From Bordetella parapertussis (GTDB lineage: Bacteria > Bacteroidota > Bacteroidia > Chitinophagales > Chitinophagaceae): a stretch of 64,000 nt of DNA. The notes below the pieces were generated by a model that did not search any database, was not told where the DNA came from, and saw only the letters and a list, made by a program, of their open reading frames with translations. Below, in pieces: positions 33,491 to 42,300 of the stretch (its first letter is position 1; each line of letters begins with the position of its first letter). The DNA is taken from the NCBI GenBank assembly GCA_943331005.2, contig CALQJX020000002.1, forward strand, positions 124,001 to 188,000, written 5' to 3'. A program made the translations under genes and the position numbers.

Positions 33491-33524
33491 TAAAAAAAGC
33501 TCCACCGACAAATCAGAGGAGCTT
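33491..33524 (-). terminator. riboswitch-controlled terminator of the methionine operon
   Basis: On the minus strand AAGCTCC (33518-33524) pairs with GGAGCTT (33497-33503), with a 14-nt loop and a run of seven T. The loop sequence CTGATTTGTC can pair over ten positions, two as G-U, with the 3' strand of riboswitch helix P1 (33571-33580), giving a mutually exclusive antiterminator. Confidence 0.85.
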
Positions 33525-33570
33525 GAGTATTTTGAACCCGCACATGCGGAGGTACAAGAAAACTTTGCGT

Positions 33571-33684
33571 CTGACTTATCTACCCCGTTTCCGGGATGGA
33601 ATTAGCACCAGTTCTTCCGCTGCCGCGGGAGGAGGTTGCTAAGGCTTCACAGGGCCATGACCCTCTGCCTTTCTTGATAAGTGA
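33571..33684 (-). ncRNA. SAM-I (S-box) riboswitch aptamer
   Basis: The minus-strand RNA has the conserved S-box elements in order: P1 5' strand ACTTATC, then CAAGAAAGGCAGAGGG, the P2/kink-turn segment GGCCCTGTGAAGCC, the invariant TAGCAACC, and the P3/P4 segment GGTGCTAATTCC, closing with P1 3' strand GATAAGT. Binding of S-adenosylmethionine stabilises P1, which frees the downstream loop and lets the terminator at 33491-33524 form. The operon is therefore off when SAM is plentiful. A strong promoter starts just upstream. Confidence 0.93.
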
Positions 33685-33699
33685 ATTAAAGAACTGATG

Positions 33700-33732
33700 C
33701 AAAGGTAAATACGCTTTGCTGATATTTCCAAA
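33700..33732 (-). promoter_or_regulatory. promoter of the SAM-riboswitch methionine operon
   Basis: On the minus strand TTTG (33729-33732), a 21-bp spacer and TACCTTTG (33700-33707) match the Bacteroidota TTTG-N19-21-TAnnTTTG consensus exactly. The predicted start, near 33694, is about 10 bases before the aptamer. Confidence 0.75.
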
Positions 33733-33820
33733 ATATTTTCTTTCAGAGAAAAATGAGCGTCACCTGAAACACAATACCAGAGCACCTTTCGAAGGAAAAT
33801 ATTTTTCTTAAAGAACTGTA

Positions 33821-35308
33821 CTATGGCCTGCCTCCTTCGCTGTCACTATCGTCTGCACTGTCATCGTCATTAAGATCTATGTGGCGAGCCGATCTGTAAT
33901 TCGGATCGTTCAGCATGTCATTGTTTCGCATTTCCAGTGCTGACTCTTCTGCTACTTTTTTTTTTACTCTGTCGCCAAAAACAAGATTCACACCCATGTG
34001 CAGGTTCATGTTCTTACTGTCCAGCGGCTTAACAGAAGCCCACCAGTTATCCGTAGCAAAATACCACTGCATACCTGCAAACCTGGCCACAATTGCACCA
34101 CCCACATTGAATGCGGAACCAGTCTTCATTGTGTAGGAAAGCGCACCGGTGAAGTGTTTACTGAGCCTTATCTGATATGCCAGTGTTGTAGCCATTACCA
34201 TTTTCTTGCTGAACTTCTGAGTGCTCACCTGTGCACTTACCGTATGCAGATCACTGATGCGGTAATTGCCCATAGCATAGAACTCAGTTGGCAATGAGGT
34301 CTTGTAGGAACTCGTATTCTTTTCAAATTTGATCAGATCCTTTACACTATCAATATACTGATTGGTAGAAAGGAAATTGCTGTCGCCGGTACTCAGGTAA
34401 GAGGACAGATCAAAACCATCGAAAGTAAATGAGGTCGGCCCGGCTGTGTAGTTGTGGATATTGCTTTTCCAGTTGATATAGCCGAGGTTGTTGATACCTG
34501 CTGCAACATCTATTTTCTCATTGAGCTGGTATTTTGCACCAAGGTCTATACCCAATCCTTTGTTCTTCGTATTGAAAGCATAACCCGGGAAAGCCATATT
34601 ATTCTGTGCACGATCGGCACTGTCTGCCAGACCGCTGGTTTGCACATTCATCTCTGCAGTGGCAGTAATGGCATAGTAGTCGGGCTCGGTATATAGCTGC
34701 AGAGAAGACTCCTTAGTGTGAATGTTGGTCTTGCCAAATAACAGCTTCGGACTGGCGCCAAAAGTCCATTTACCAAAGTTCTTGGTACCATGCAGTGCAT
34801 ACTCGCGATACCACGAAGCATTGAGTCCGAAATTACCGATATCGATCGACTGGCCTATATATGCACCATTGCCATACCAGGCAAATTTGAACAGATCTTT
34901 AGGATAAGAGAACCTTACATCGGCACGGTCTGAAACCGAAAGACCTACCGTAAAATCTTCGAAGGCTACATTGGCAGAGAACAAAGAAACATCTGCACCA
35001 AAAGCTACAACATTCCTGCTTTTCAGCCCGTTGATGAAGTTGCCGGGATGGATGCTCATTGTAGAATCGTTGGTCCTTTTAAACAGATCGTTATAGCTGA
35101 ATCCGGAATTGTAGATATAGAACGAAATACCCGAAAGCACCGGTATCCCTACAGATATTTTAGCATCTGTCTGGTTGGTGGCATTCATCCACTGCGACTG
35201 GTGTAGCTGTGGCAGGAACTTCATTGTATAAGAATCCTGTGCCATTGCCAGTGCAGGCATTGATAACAGTAAGGTTGTAAGATATTTTTTCATGTTCTGA
35301 GTGATCAT
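33821..35308 (-). CDS. DUF5723-family outer-membrane beta-barrel protein
   Basis: A 495-residue exported protein. The signal peptide is LTTLLLSMPALAMAQ. The body has barrel-like alternating strands (KISVGIPVLSGISFYIYNSGFSY, FNTKNKGLGIDLGAKYQLNEKIDVAAGINNLG) and a C-terminal tail, very acidic at the end (NDDDSADDSDSEGG). It matches DUF5723 (PorV/FadL-like barrels). The ATG at 35308 overlaps the upstream stop as ATGA; an ATG at 35293 gives a shorter, more usual signal peptide and is also possible. It is the second gene of a pair with a large lipoprotein, probably a surface assembly unit of unknown function. Confidence 0.8.
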   Translation of the reverse strand: MITQNMKKYLTTLLLSMPALAMAQDSYTMKFLPQLHQSQWMNATNQTDAKISVGIPVLSGISFYIYNSGFSYNDLFKRTNDSTMSIHPGNFINGLKSRNVVAFGADVSLFSANVAFEDFTVGLSVSDRADVRFSYPKDLFKFAWYGNGAYIGQSIDIGNFGLNASWYREYALHGTKNFGKWTFGASPKLLFGKTNIHTKESSLQLYTEPDYYAITATAEMNVQTSGLADSADRAQNNMAFPGYAFNTKNKGLGIDLGAKYQLNEKIDVAAGINNLGYINWKSNIHNYTAGPTSFTFDGFDLSSYLSTGDSNFLSTNQYIDSVKDLIKFEKNTSSYKTSLPTEFYAMGNYRISDLHTVSAQVSTQKFSKKMVMATTLAYQIRLSKHFTGALSYTMKTGSAFNVGGAIVARFAGMQWYFATDNWWASVKPLDSKNMNLHMGVNLVFGDRVKKKVAEESALEMRNNDMLNDPNYRSARHIDLNDDDSADDSDSEGGRP

Positions 35309-36888
35309 AGATCTGTTGATGAAACATTAAGTTTGAACCTGAATGCCAATTTGACCAACAGACTGTTGGATGACTGTATTTTGATAGAACCTGTGCCGCT
35401 TGATTTTAATTCACCCCGCACTACTGCGTAGCGAACTTTCTTAGCCATAGCATTATATTGAGCTTGCTCCATGGTAAAAGTAGTGATCTGAGACTTACGC
35501 CCGTTCACGCATCCAGAACCATCTACCGGCGCCTCTGCAATAATGTCTGATGCAGTTGGCACCAGAGAATCTATGAAGTTGTAATTCTCATCGGCAAAGT
35601 AAAGCTGTACACGACCATAAAGTGGCAGTGCATTATCCATCAGCATTTTGAATTCAGCCTTTTGTAATACACTGGTATCTTCGCTCAGCACAAGTTTGGC
35701 TGTATCCTGCAGGGTAAAGGTGATGATCTTGAACCATGCCGGCAATTCTGCATCAGCAGTAAGCGAAATAGCACTGGAATCTGTAACAAAGCTGTAGGTG
35801 CTGCCTGCCCCACCCGGATTGATACGTACACGACCATTGTAGATAACATGGTTTGGTGCCGGATTGAATAATGTTTGCACTGCACCACTGGTACTGGCAC
35901 TGTCCAGCGTGTAGGTTGAAACAGCTGTCTGACCAGGGGTTGCTGCACCGGCCACATTCACCGGACTGATGGTCATATCTTTTCTGATACCCATTGCTGT
36001 AACACCATGCAGGTCGTCAAAGCTGGCAGCTACATTCAGCCCCAGCGAATTATGAAAACCAAGATTGATCTTAGGGTTGTTCACAAAAATATTGGCATTG
36101 AGCGTATTGTCAAATACTGCCACATTAATGGTATCAGCTGGAATAGGAATATCGTAAGTACCAAGGAAACCATCTATAAAGCTGTAATTGATATCGGTCA
36201 TTGATATGCTTGCAGACAGATTATCTCCGGGCAGCAATGTCTCGCCTGTACCGGTAAGGGAATAACGAACTTTATACTGCAGGTAGTTCTTAGTGGCACC
36301 TCCGTTAGTAAGGTCGAAGTTGTAACCTGCCAGATCTATAGAGGCAGTAGATGAAGCAGATGGCCAGTTGATATTGGTAGTCACCTGTAGCGGACTACCA
36401 CCCTTCAGTACCGTTGGGAATAAAAGAGTAGCAGTTACTTTCTGCTTAAAAGTTGAATTGATGGTCAGCTTCAGCAGCCCTCCTTTCACATTGATGTGCG
36501 CCAGTTGTGCACCGCTGGTATCGCTGTAAGTGAAATGGTTACTGAACGAATCGGAAAGCGAACCGGAATAAGAAGCAATGGACTGCGGTATTGAAAGCGT
36601 GAAAGAAGGCGCATTGTATGCCTGATCGGGTATATGCACAAAGTCCGATGCCTTGGCATAGAACAGATCTCCGCTGTAGTGCAATGAGTATACACCCTGT
36701 GCATCTTCTGTAATGTAGGTCTTAGGCTGAATGATATTCTTCAACGTAAGATCTGAATTGAGAATGGGCAATGCCCAGTCGGGCTGCCAGTTATCTATTG
36801 AGAGGTGCTTGAAATCAAAGTCCTTTTTCTTCACACATCCCAACCCCACAACAGATGCGAGCGCCAGTATTCCCAGTGTTTTCTTCAT
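35305..36888 (-). CDS. large outer-membrane lipoprotein, unknown family
   Basis: A 527-residue lipoprotein with lipobox SVVGLGC (Cys18) followed by KKKDFDFKHLSIDNWQPDWALPI. The body is rich in Ser, Thr and Asn and looks like stacked beta-domains (for example NTFKQKVTATLLFP-like strands). It overlaps the DUF5723 gene by 4 bp (ATGA), so the two proteins are probably made together and could form one outer-membrane complex. A promoter candidate lies at 36953-36985. I cannot assign a function. Confidence 0.75.
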   Translation of the reverse strand: MKKTLGILALASVVGLGCVKKKDFDFKHLSIDNWQPDWALPILNSDLTLKNIIQPKTYITEDAQGVYSLHYSGDLFYAKASDFVHIPDQAYNAPSFTLSIPQSIASYSGSLSDSFSNHFTYSDTSGAQLAHINVKGGLLKLTINSTFKQKVTATLLFPTVLKGGSPLQVTTNINWPSASSTASIDLAGYNFDLTNGGATKNYLQYKVRYSLTGTGETLLPGDNLSASISMTDINYSFIDGFLGTYDIPIPADTINVAVFDNTLNANIFVNNPKINLGFHNSLGLNVAASFDDLHGVTAMGIRKDMTISPVNVAGAATPGQTAVSTYTLDSASTSGAVQTLFNPAPNHVIYNGRVRINPGGAGSTYSFVTDSSAISLTADAELPAWFKIITFTLQDTAKLVLSEDTSVLQKAEFKMLMDNALPLYGRVQLYFADENYNFIDSLVPTASDIIAEAPVDGSGCVNGRKSQITTFTMEQAQYNAMAKKVRYAVVRGELKSSGTGSIKIQSSNSLLVKLAFRFKLNVSSTDL

Positions 36889-36952
36889 ACTATAACAGCG
36901 TTTATGATATTATGGTTCCACATTGATAGTGTTATCAAGGTGAAATTCTCTA

Positions 36953-36985
36953 TAAAGATAATATAACTTATCCTTGTATTACAAT
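36953..36985 (-). promoter_or_regulatory. candidate promoter of the lipoprotein/DUF5723 operon
   Basis: On the minus strand ATTG (36982-36985), a 21-bp spacer, TATCTTTA (36953-36960): one mismatch in each element of the Bacteroidota consensus, about 65 bases before the ATG. Confidence 0.4.
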
Positions 36986-37108
36986 GGTTTGGTTTTAATT
37001 TTTCGTCATTTTCAGCATATTCTGTTTACCAGAATTAACTGCACAAAAAGCATACTGATTATCAGCAGATTAGAATAGCAAGATTGAAAACTAAAACCTT
37101 TAGAACAA

Positions 37109-37720
37109 CTACCAATCTGCCCCTTTTCTTTTACTGACACCGGCTTCTATCTGCGCATTGCAGAAGGCATGAAAAGAAGCTACATCGGCAGTAGTGGCCG
37201 ACACATCGAACTGATACAGATTATTGCTGAGTGTATCTACAGAAAGTACACCATAGCGCAGTAATACCTGCTCTATTTCGTGCCAGGGTATGAATCTACG
37301 TCTGGAAGTGGAAGGCAAATGAACACCTGTCTCATCTACCCGCACTGTCAACTGTTGTCCTGCATCGCGTTCCCAGTAAAGTGAATAGAGAATGGCCGCT
37401 ACCAATACACTGAAGATACCCATTGGAAATTTCCATTGTTCTTTAAAAGACAATGCCGCAATTGCTAATGCTACGAGCAACTCCAGCACACGCATTATCT
37501 TATTTACTTTTCTGCCGGTGATCCATTTATTGCGGGCAACAGTAAGCCCAATGAGCAGCGTACCTGCAGCCAGCAACGCAGCCCCCCAATAAGTAATCTC
37601 GAAATTGTACACGTAAATTATAGCACCAGTCCCCACAAATGCCAATCCGCAAAACAGATGTAATGCTGTGAGTTGCTGTGGTTTCACCTTGGTACCAGAT
37701 ACAGGCAGTTCGAATAACAT
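37109..37720 (-). CDS. hypothetical membrane protein
   Basis: A 203-residue protein with four hydrophobic helices in two pairs (about 23-65 and 81-115: FVGTGAIIYVYNF, AALLAAGTLLIGLTV, LLVALAIAALSF, GIFSVLVAAILYSLY). A C-terminal domain of about 80 residues contains RFIPWHEIEQVLLRYGVLSVDT, a pattern like the membrane-associated PH-like domains of small bacterial proteins. No function is recognised. TACTTTTG at 37725-37732 lies just before the ATG. Confidence 0.7.
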   Translation of the reverse strand: MLFELPVSGTKVKPQQLTALHLFCGLAFVGTGAIIYVYNFEITYWGAALLAAGTLLIGLTVARNKWITGRKVNKIMRVLELLVALAIAALSFKEQWKFPMGIFSVLVAAILYSLYWERDAGQQLTVRVDETGVHLPSTSRRRFIPWHEIEQVLLRYGVLSVDTLSNNLYQFDVSATTADVASFHAFCNAQIEAGVSKRKGADW

Positions 37721-37724
37721 GCCG

Positions 37725-37732
37725 CAAAAGTA
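37725..37732 (-). promoter_or_regulatory. candidate -7 promoter element
   Basis: On the minus strand this reads TACTTTTG, matching TAnnTTTG, 4 bases before the ATG at 37720. The leader would be very short. No -33 match. Confidence 0.3.
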
Positions 37733-37750
37733 GGATATAAATCTGTGAGT

Positions 37751-38758
37751 CTATACGGACATGAGGCTGCAGCCCCGCAATGCGCTATGATCCATGCGGC
37801 CCAGCACCCTGAAAGTACCATCTGCGGCAATGATACCCATATCTTCGGTAGCTATAAAGGCACAGGAATGAATATTGGCAAGGTCTATAACATTGATAGC
37901 GCCGCTACCGGTAGTAAACACATCCAGCGGATCATTGATGTCCCTTACCAGTACCTGCATCGTTCCGGTAGATTTGAATACACCCTCCCCTGTCGAATAA
38001 GCCTGAGACAATAATTCTGTCATGCCGTATTCTGAATGTATGGCAGGCAACCCGAACTGTTTTTTCAGCAGATCATGCACCTCGTCGCGGGTCATTTCTG
38101 CCTTGCGCCCCTTCATGCCTCCGGTTTCCATGACTATAGTGTGGCTTAGCTGCATAGGAAATGCTTCCGCAAAATCGAGCAGCGCAAATGTCACCCCAAG
38201 CAACAACGTTTTTCTTCCGGCGGCCACCAGTGCCAGCAAACTATTGTGCAGTTGCTCCCATTCGTTGATGTAAAAACCGTTTTCGGCAGCCTTACTCACC
38301 TCCATCAGCGTGCGTGCCATATATACCAGCGATGCGTTGCTACGCTCCAGATAAGATGGCAATAAGGCCAGAATAGTATAGTCTGCCGGATCTCCGTAAA
38401 ACTCCCTGAAGCCGGCCAATAAAGACTGTTCATAGACCTGTTTGTCATGCACATAGTGGCGCGATGGTATCTCGCCGGTTGTACCGCTGCTCTCGAAAAT
38501 GATTGCTGCGGTATTTGCAGTGGCAGGTGCGGTAAGCACTATCTGCGATTTAAAAAAGGTAATGGGCAGGTAGGGTATGTTTGTCACCGATGTTACCGCT
38601 GCAGGATCTATGTGCAACATATCGCAGTATTGCCGGTAAAATGAGTTGCTGGTATGCTGATACCTGAAAAGTTCCAGCGCAGCTACACCAAAATCGGCAG
38701 CACCTCCGTTAAGTATTTTTTCAACAGACATTAACGATGTATTGTGAGGCACTTTCAT
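37751..38758 (-). CDS. LuxE-like acyl-protein synthetase/acyl-transferase
   Basis: A 335-residue member of the ANL adenylating-enzyme superfamily close to LuxE. It has ITFFKSQIVL, the phosphate-binding motif ESSGTTGEIPSRH (about residues 89-101), and HSEYGMTELLSQAY (the TE adenylation motif). LuxE activates fatty acids as acyl-AMP and transfers them to itself or an acyl carrier in the lux system. No luxC or luxD homologue is nearby, so the acceptor here is unknown. In Bacteroidota such stand-alone relatives occur beside surface-polysaccharide or lipid genes; here the neighbours are a small lipoprotein and a membrane protein. The ATG at 38758 is used; 38731 is possible. Confidence 0.8.
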   Translation of the reverse strand: MKVPHNTSLMSVEKILNGGAADFGVAALELFRYQHTSNSFYRQYCDMLHIDPAAVTSVTNIPYLPITFFKSQIVLTAPATANTAAIIFESSGTTGEIPSRHYVHDKQVYEQSLLAGFREFYGDPADYTILALLPSYLERSNASLVYMARTLMEVSKAAENGFYINEWEQLHNSLLALVAAGRKTLLLGVTFALLDFAEAFPMQLSHTIVMETGGMKGRKAEMTRDEVHDLLKKQFGLPAIHSEYGMTELLSQAYSTGEGVFKSTGTMQVLVRDINDPLDVFTTGSGAINVIDLANIHSCAFIATEDMGIIAADGTFRVLGRMDHSALRGCSLMSV

Positions 38759-38766
38759 TAACTTTG
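38759..38766 (+). promoter_or_regulatory. candidate -7 promoter element of a possibly leaderless lipoprotein gene
   Basis: TAACTTTG matches TAnnTTTG. Transcription would begin at or within a base or two of the ATG at 38772. No correct -33 TTTG was found. Confidence 0.35.
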
Positions 38767-38771
38767 ATAAT

Positions 38772-39242
38772 ATGAACTTTCGTTATATAGTATTCTTGCT
38801 GCTGGGTGTTACTATGGTCACCTCTTGTGCTAAAAACGAGATGTCAAATATACCTCAAATAACCTTTTTATCCATTGACCCTACCCTTTCTTATACAAAA
38901 CCTGATACTGCAGTCTTGCTTTTCAGTATAGATGACGGAGATGCAGATCTGGGCAATGCAGCCGCTTCCGGCAAATTCGATATCTACATGAAGGATCTCC
39001 GATTCGATTCGGCAGGATTTACAGGTTATTATTTTCCGGTTCTAAATACCGCTGCGCTCGATCCTAAGAAAGGTGTTACTGCGCGTTGTGCCTACATTTT
39101 CTATAACTACATGCTCTCTCCACGTACCGATAGTGTACATAGTAAGGGCTCCGATACTACCCGATTCGATCTGTATATAGTAGATAAAGCAGGCCATCAG
39201 AGCAACCATATCATTACTGACTATATAGTTATCTCTAAATGA
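38772..39242 (+). CDS. small lipoprotein, unknown family
   Basis: A 156-residue lipoprotein (FLLLGVTMVTSC, lipidated Cys19). The mature part is beta-rich with DTAVLLFSIDDGDADLGN, a pattern of Asp-rich calcium-binding-like loops seen in many Bacteroidota lipoproteins. It is divergent from the acyl-protein synthetase with only 13 bp between the start codons and convergent with a hydrolase, whose stop codon lies 22 bp inside it. TAACTTTG (38759-38766), a perfect -7 match, ends 5 bases before the ATG. Confidence 0.75.
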   Translation: MNFRYIVFLLLGVTMVTSCAKNEMSNIPQITFLSIDPTLSYTKPDTAVLLFSIDDGDADLGNAAASGKFDIYMKDLRFDSAGFTGYYFPVLNTAALDPKKGVTARCAYIFYNYMLSPRTDSVHSKGSDTTRFDLYIVDKAGHQSNHIITDYIVISK

Positions 39243-39883
39243 TCTGACAAAGCCTGAGCTACTTCCTCGGGCCTGTTATAGATCATAATGTGCGAACCGT
39301 CTTCCACCCATCTATCCGGATGTACATTGCCGGGTCTAATCACCCTGTCGGCAGTGCCATGTACCTGAAACAAACCCTGCGGAATAGTTTCATTCTCCCA
39401 GTGCAGTATGGCATGTGCACACCATTTCACAAACACAGGATCTCCGGCAATGAGCATTGTTCTGAAAGTTGCTTTCTCCTCCTCTGTCTCTGCACCCAGC
39501 ATAAAAAGTATGAGGGGATTGGGGTTCACGAACCAGGCAGCGGGTATCACCTCTGCCCTGCTCAGCCAGCGCAGTAAAGCACTGTCGTAGCCCAGTTCGC
39601 TTTTTGTTTTGGCGCTGGATACTAATAACACCCTGGCTTCCGGTACCTTTTTACTGATCTCTGTTGCCAGCATACCACCAAACGACAAGCCTATAATGTT
39701 GGGTGCCTCCTCTGGTATAGAGGCATACATCTTCATGGCATAGGTAGCAAGGGTATCATCTTCGCTGTGCGGCACCCACGGCACAGGCACCAGCGTATAG
39801 CCGGGAATTGCAAGCCTCGTAAAAAAGCGATGGTCAGCACCCAATCCGCTGATACAATATATCTTCTTCATGTTGCCGACCAT
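39221..39883 (-). CDS. alpha/beta hydrolase
   Basis: A 220-residue cytosolic hydrolase. The nucleophile elbow is GLSFGG (about 64-69, Ser66), the acid is probably Asp in HGTADRVI, and the His is in VEDGSHIMIY. The small cap and short length fit esterase- or carboxylesterase-like proteins. The start ATG at 39883 is 25 bp downstream of the mutase gene on the same strand, so they may be co-transcribed; an ATG at 39871 is possible. The substrate is unknown. Its 3' end overlaps the convergent lipoprotein gene by 22 bp. Confidence 0.8.
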   Translation of the reverse strand: MVGNMKKIYCISGLGADHRFFTRLAIPGYTLVPVPWVPHSEDDTLATYAMKMYASIPEEAPNIIGLSFGGMLATEISKKVPEARVLLVSSAKTKSELGYDSALLRWLSRAEVIPAAWFVNPNPLILFMLGAETEEEKATFRTMLIAGDPVFVKWCAHAILHWENETIPQGLFQVHGTADRVIRPGNVHPDRWVEDGSHIMIYNRPEEVAQALSDHLEITI

Positions 39884-39908
39884 CGTTTATAAATAGGTTC
39901 TTAACGTA

Positions 39909-41459
39909 CTATCCTTTATACTCGCCCCAAATGCCTCGCAGCACATCCGATATCTCGCCCAGTGTACAGTAATTCTCTACTGCATCTATTACAGCCGGCA
40001 TCAGGTTTTCTGTAGAAAGTGCTTTAGCCTTTATAGTTTCCAGACAAGCTGCAGCCTTTGCGCTGTCGCGCTCTGCTTTCAGTTTATTCAGTTTTTCCGT
40101 CTGTACCTGCCTTATAGAATCATCGATCTTTAGCAAAGAGGGGGTGCTCATTTCGGCAGAGGTAAACTTATTGACCCCTACTATGATCTTGGAACCGTTC
40201 TCTATGTCTTTGTTGTACTCATAGGCCGACCTCGCTATCTCGTCCTGCATAAAGTGCTGCTCTATGGCCTTTACAGAACCACCTATAGCATCAATTTTCT
40301 CGATCAGTTTCCAGGCAGCGGCCTCTACTTCATTCGTCAGCGACTCTACATAATAAGAACCCGCCAGCGGATCTACTGTATCTGTAGCGCCACTTTCGTA
40401 GGCAAGTATCTGCTGGGTACGCAGTGCTATAGATGCCGCCTCTTCGGTTGGCAGCGACAATGCCTCGTCATACCCATTGGTGTGCAGCGACTGTGTGCCT
40501 CCCAGTACTGCAGAAAGTCCCTGCAATGCTACACGTACTATATTATTCTTAGGTTGCTGTGCAGTAAGCGTGCTACCTCCTGTCTGAGTATGGAAACGCA
40601 ACATTTGTGCACGCGGGTCTGTAGCGCCCAGGTCCTTGGTAATATTGGCCCACATGCGCCTTGCTGCCCTGAACTTGGCAACTTCTTCGAACAGATTATT
40701 GTGCGCATTGAAGAAGAACGACAGACGCTGTGCAAAGATATTGATGTCGAGCCCCTTGGTTATGGCTGCCTGCAGGTAAGCCTTGCCATTTGCCAAAGTA
40801 AAGGCCAGTTCCTGCACCGCATTTGCACCCGCTTCGCGTATATGATAACCCGATATAGAAATGGTATTCCACTTAGGTACCTCCTTGCTGCAATACTCAA
40901 ATATATCTGTGATGATGCGCATAGATGGCGCAGGCGGATAGATATAAGTGCCGCGGGCGGCATATTCTTTCAGAATATCGTTCTGTATGGTACCTGATAT
41001 CTTCTTTATATCTGCACCCTGCCTCTTGGCAAGTGCTATGTAAAATGCCAGCAGTATGAATCCGGTAGCATTGATGGTCATGGAGGTAGTGATGTCTGAT
41101 AGTTTGATACCATCGAACAGTTCTTCCATATCTTTTATGGAATCTATTGCCACACCTACCTTTCCCACTTCACCCTCAGACATAGCATGATCAGAGTCGT
41201 AGCCTATCTGCGTAGGCAGATCGAAAGCAACGGAAAGGCCGCTGACACCCTGCCCCAGCAGGAAGTGATATCTTTTATTGGATTCCTGAGCCGTACTGAA
41301 ACCGGCATACTGCCTCATGGTCCACAAACGATCGCGATACATGGCCGCATGAACACCCCTTGTAAAAGGGAACTGACCGGGCTGGTCGTCCATTTTCACA
41401 GGCTCGCAATACACTTGTTTGATCTCTATTCCGGAATCGGTCTTTATTATTTTATCCAT
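39909..41459 (-). CDS. mcmA1: methylmalonyl-CoA mutase, catalytic (alpha) subunit
   Basis: A 516-residue TIM-barrel mutase domain without the cobalamin-binding domain. [12 protein letters not shown] near residues 50-60 carries the Tyr that in methylmalonyl-CoA mutase contacts substrate, and [16 protein letters not shown] keeps the matching Arg; in isobutyryl-CoA mutase these are Phe and Gln. [12 protein letters not shown] and [14 protein letters not shown] are family signatures. The enzyme interconverts succinyl-CoA and methylmalonyl-CoA in propionate metabolism. The B12-binding small subunit must be encoded elsewhere, since none is in the window. The next gene on the strand is a hydrolase. 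Confidence 0.9.
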   Translation of the reverse strand: MDKIIKTDSGIEIKQVYCEPVKMDDQPGQFPFTRGVHAAMYRDRLWTMRQYAGFSTAQESNKRYHFLLGQGVSGLSVAFDLPTQIGYDSDHAMSEGEVGKVGVAIDSIKDMEELFDGIKLSDITTSMTINATGFILLAFYIALAKRQGADIKKISGTIQNDILKEYAARGTYIYPPAPSMRIITDIFEYCSKEVPKWNTISISGYHIREAGANAVQELAFTLANGKAYLQAAITKGLDINIFAQRLSFFFNAHNNLFEEVAKFRAARRMWANITKDLGATDPRAQMLRFHTQTGGSTLTAQQPKNNIVRVALQGLSAVLGGTQSLHTNGYDEALSLPTEEAASIALRTQQILAYESGATDTVDPLAGSYYVESLTNEVEAAAWKLIEKIDAIGGSVKAIEQHFMQDEIARSAYEYNKDIENGSKIIVGVNKFTSAEMSTPSLLKIDDSIRQVQTEKLNKLKAERDSAKAAACLETIKAKALSTENLMPAVIDAVENYCTLGEISDVLRGIWGEYKG

Positions 41460-41593
41460 AATCAGTTGCAGTTATTGGTTGCAGCAGACAGCAAAACAGT
41501 CTGTGCATGGCAGTTACATACATACCATTTCAAGATGTAAATATACAACTACATTCAGGGAGTGGAAAGAGAACCACACACAATAAAAAATAA

Positions 41594-42151
41594 CTAATAA
41601 GCGGCATTAGCCACCTCGTTCACATTCACTTTATTGGGTGTAACCTGCATAACCTCAGACATGCCCAGCATATGACGCTGCTCTACAGTAGACAATGCAG
41701 CCTTGCGTTCCAGGTGCTGGCCTACTATGATCTTGATGTCTTTGCCGGCAACATGCAGAATGTCGTTCTTCAACCTTATCTCCCTTGCCATACGACCTAT
41801 GATAAAGACACAAACAACACCAATAATGGCCAGTGCATATGTAGCAGCTATGAGCAAAGTAAGATTGGGGGCTCCTATCTGGTTGCGCAATTCGGCATTA
41901 TAAAAGATCTTATTGAGCAGACTGAAAGGATAGATGCGGTGCAACAGGGCTGCAAAAGCAATTCCGCCAAGGCTAATGATGTAACAACTGAACTCTGTAA
42001 TGAAAAGCGTGCCACTGCTGAGCAGGCGCTGAGCAGCAGGTCTGCGTAGCGAAGTAGCCAAAGGATCGAGCATTTCAAGCTGATCATTGATCATTATCCG
42101 CTCTTCTCTGAATTCTGCTAAAAGATCATCCTTCAAGGTGGTTAATGACAT
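41594..42151 (-). CDS. hypothetical membrane protein
   Basis: A 185-residue protein from the ATG at 42151; an ATG at 42223 would lie upstream of the TACTTTTG element (42173-42180) and is unlikely. It has a cytosolic N-terminal helix region, two hydrophobic helices (about 55-80, LFITEFSCYIISLGGIAFAALL; and about 100-125, TLLIAATYALAIIGVVCVFII) and a C-terminal charged region (GRMAREIRLKNDILHVAGKDI). No family is recognised. Confidence 0.65.
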   Translation of the reverse strand: MSLTTLKDDLLAEFREERIMINDQLEMLDPLATSLRRPAAQRLLSSGTLFITEFSCYIISLGGIAFAALLHRIYPFSLLNKIFYNAELRNQIGAPNLTLLIAATYALAIIGVVCVFIIGRMAREIRLKNDILHVAGKDIKIIVGQHLERKAALSTVEQRHMLGMSEVMQVTPNKVNVNEVANAAY

Positions 42152-42172
42152 TCTGGTAAAGATTGTTTGATA

Positions 42173-42180
42173 CAAAAGTA
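42173..42180 (-). promoter_or_regulatory. candidate -7 promoter element
   Basis: On the minus strand this reads TACTTTTG, a perfect match to TAnnTTTG, 21 bases before the ATG at 42151. No -33 match at the right distance. Confidence 0.4.
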
Positions 42181-42300
42181 ATGTTGCCTGCACCTTCGTA
42201 AGGCACTTATGTTTCCACAGCATGTTAGTAACATTTATTAAAGAAATGCTAATAATCGAACTAACAAAGTAATGCGTGTGATAAACCCTTAGATTTACAG

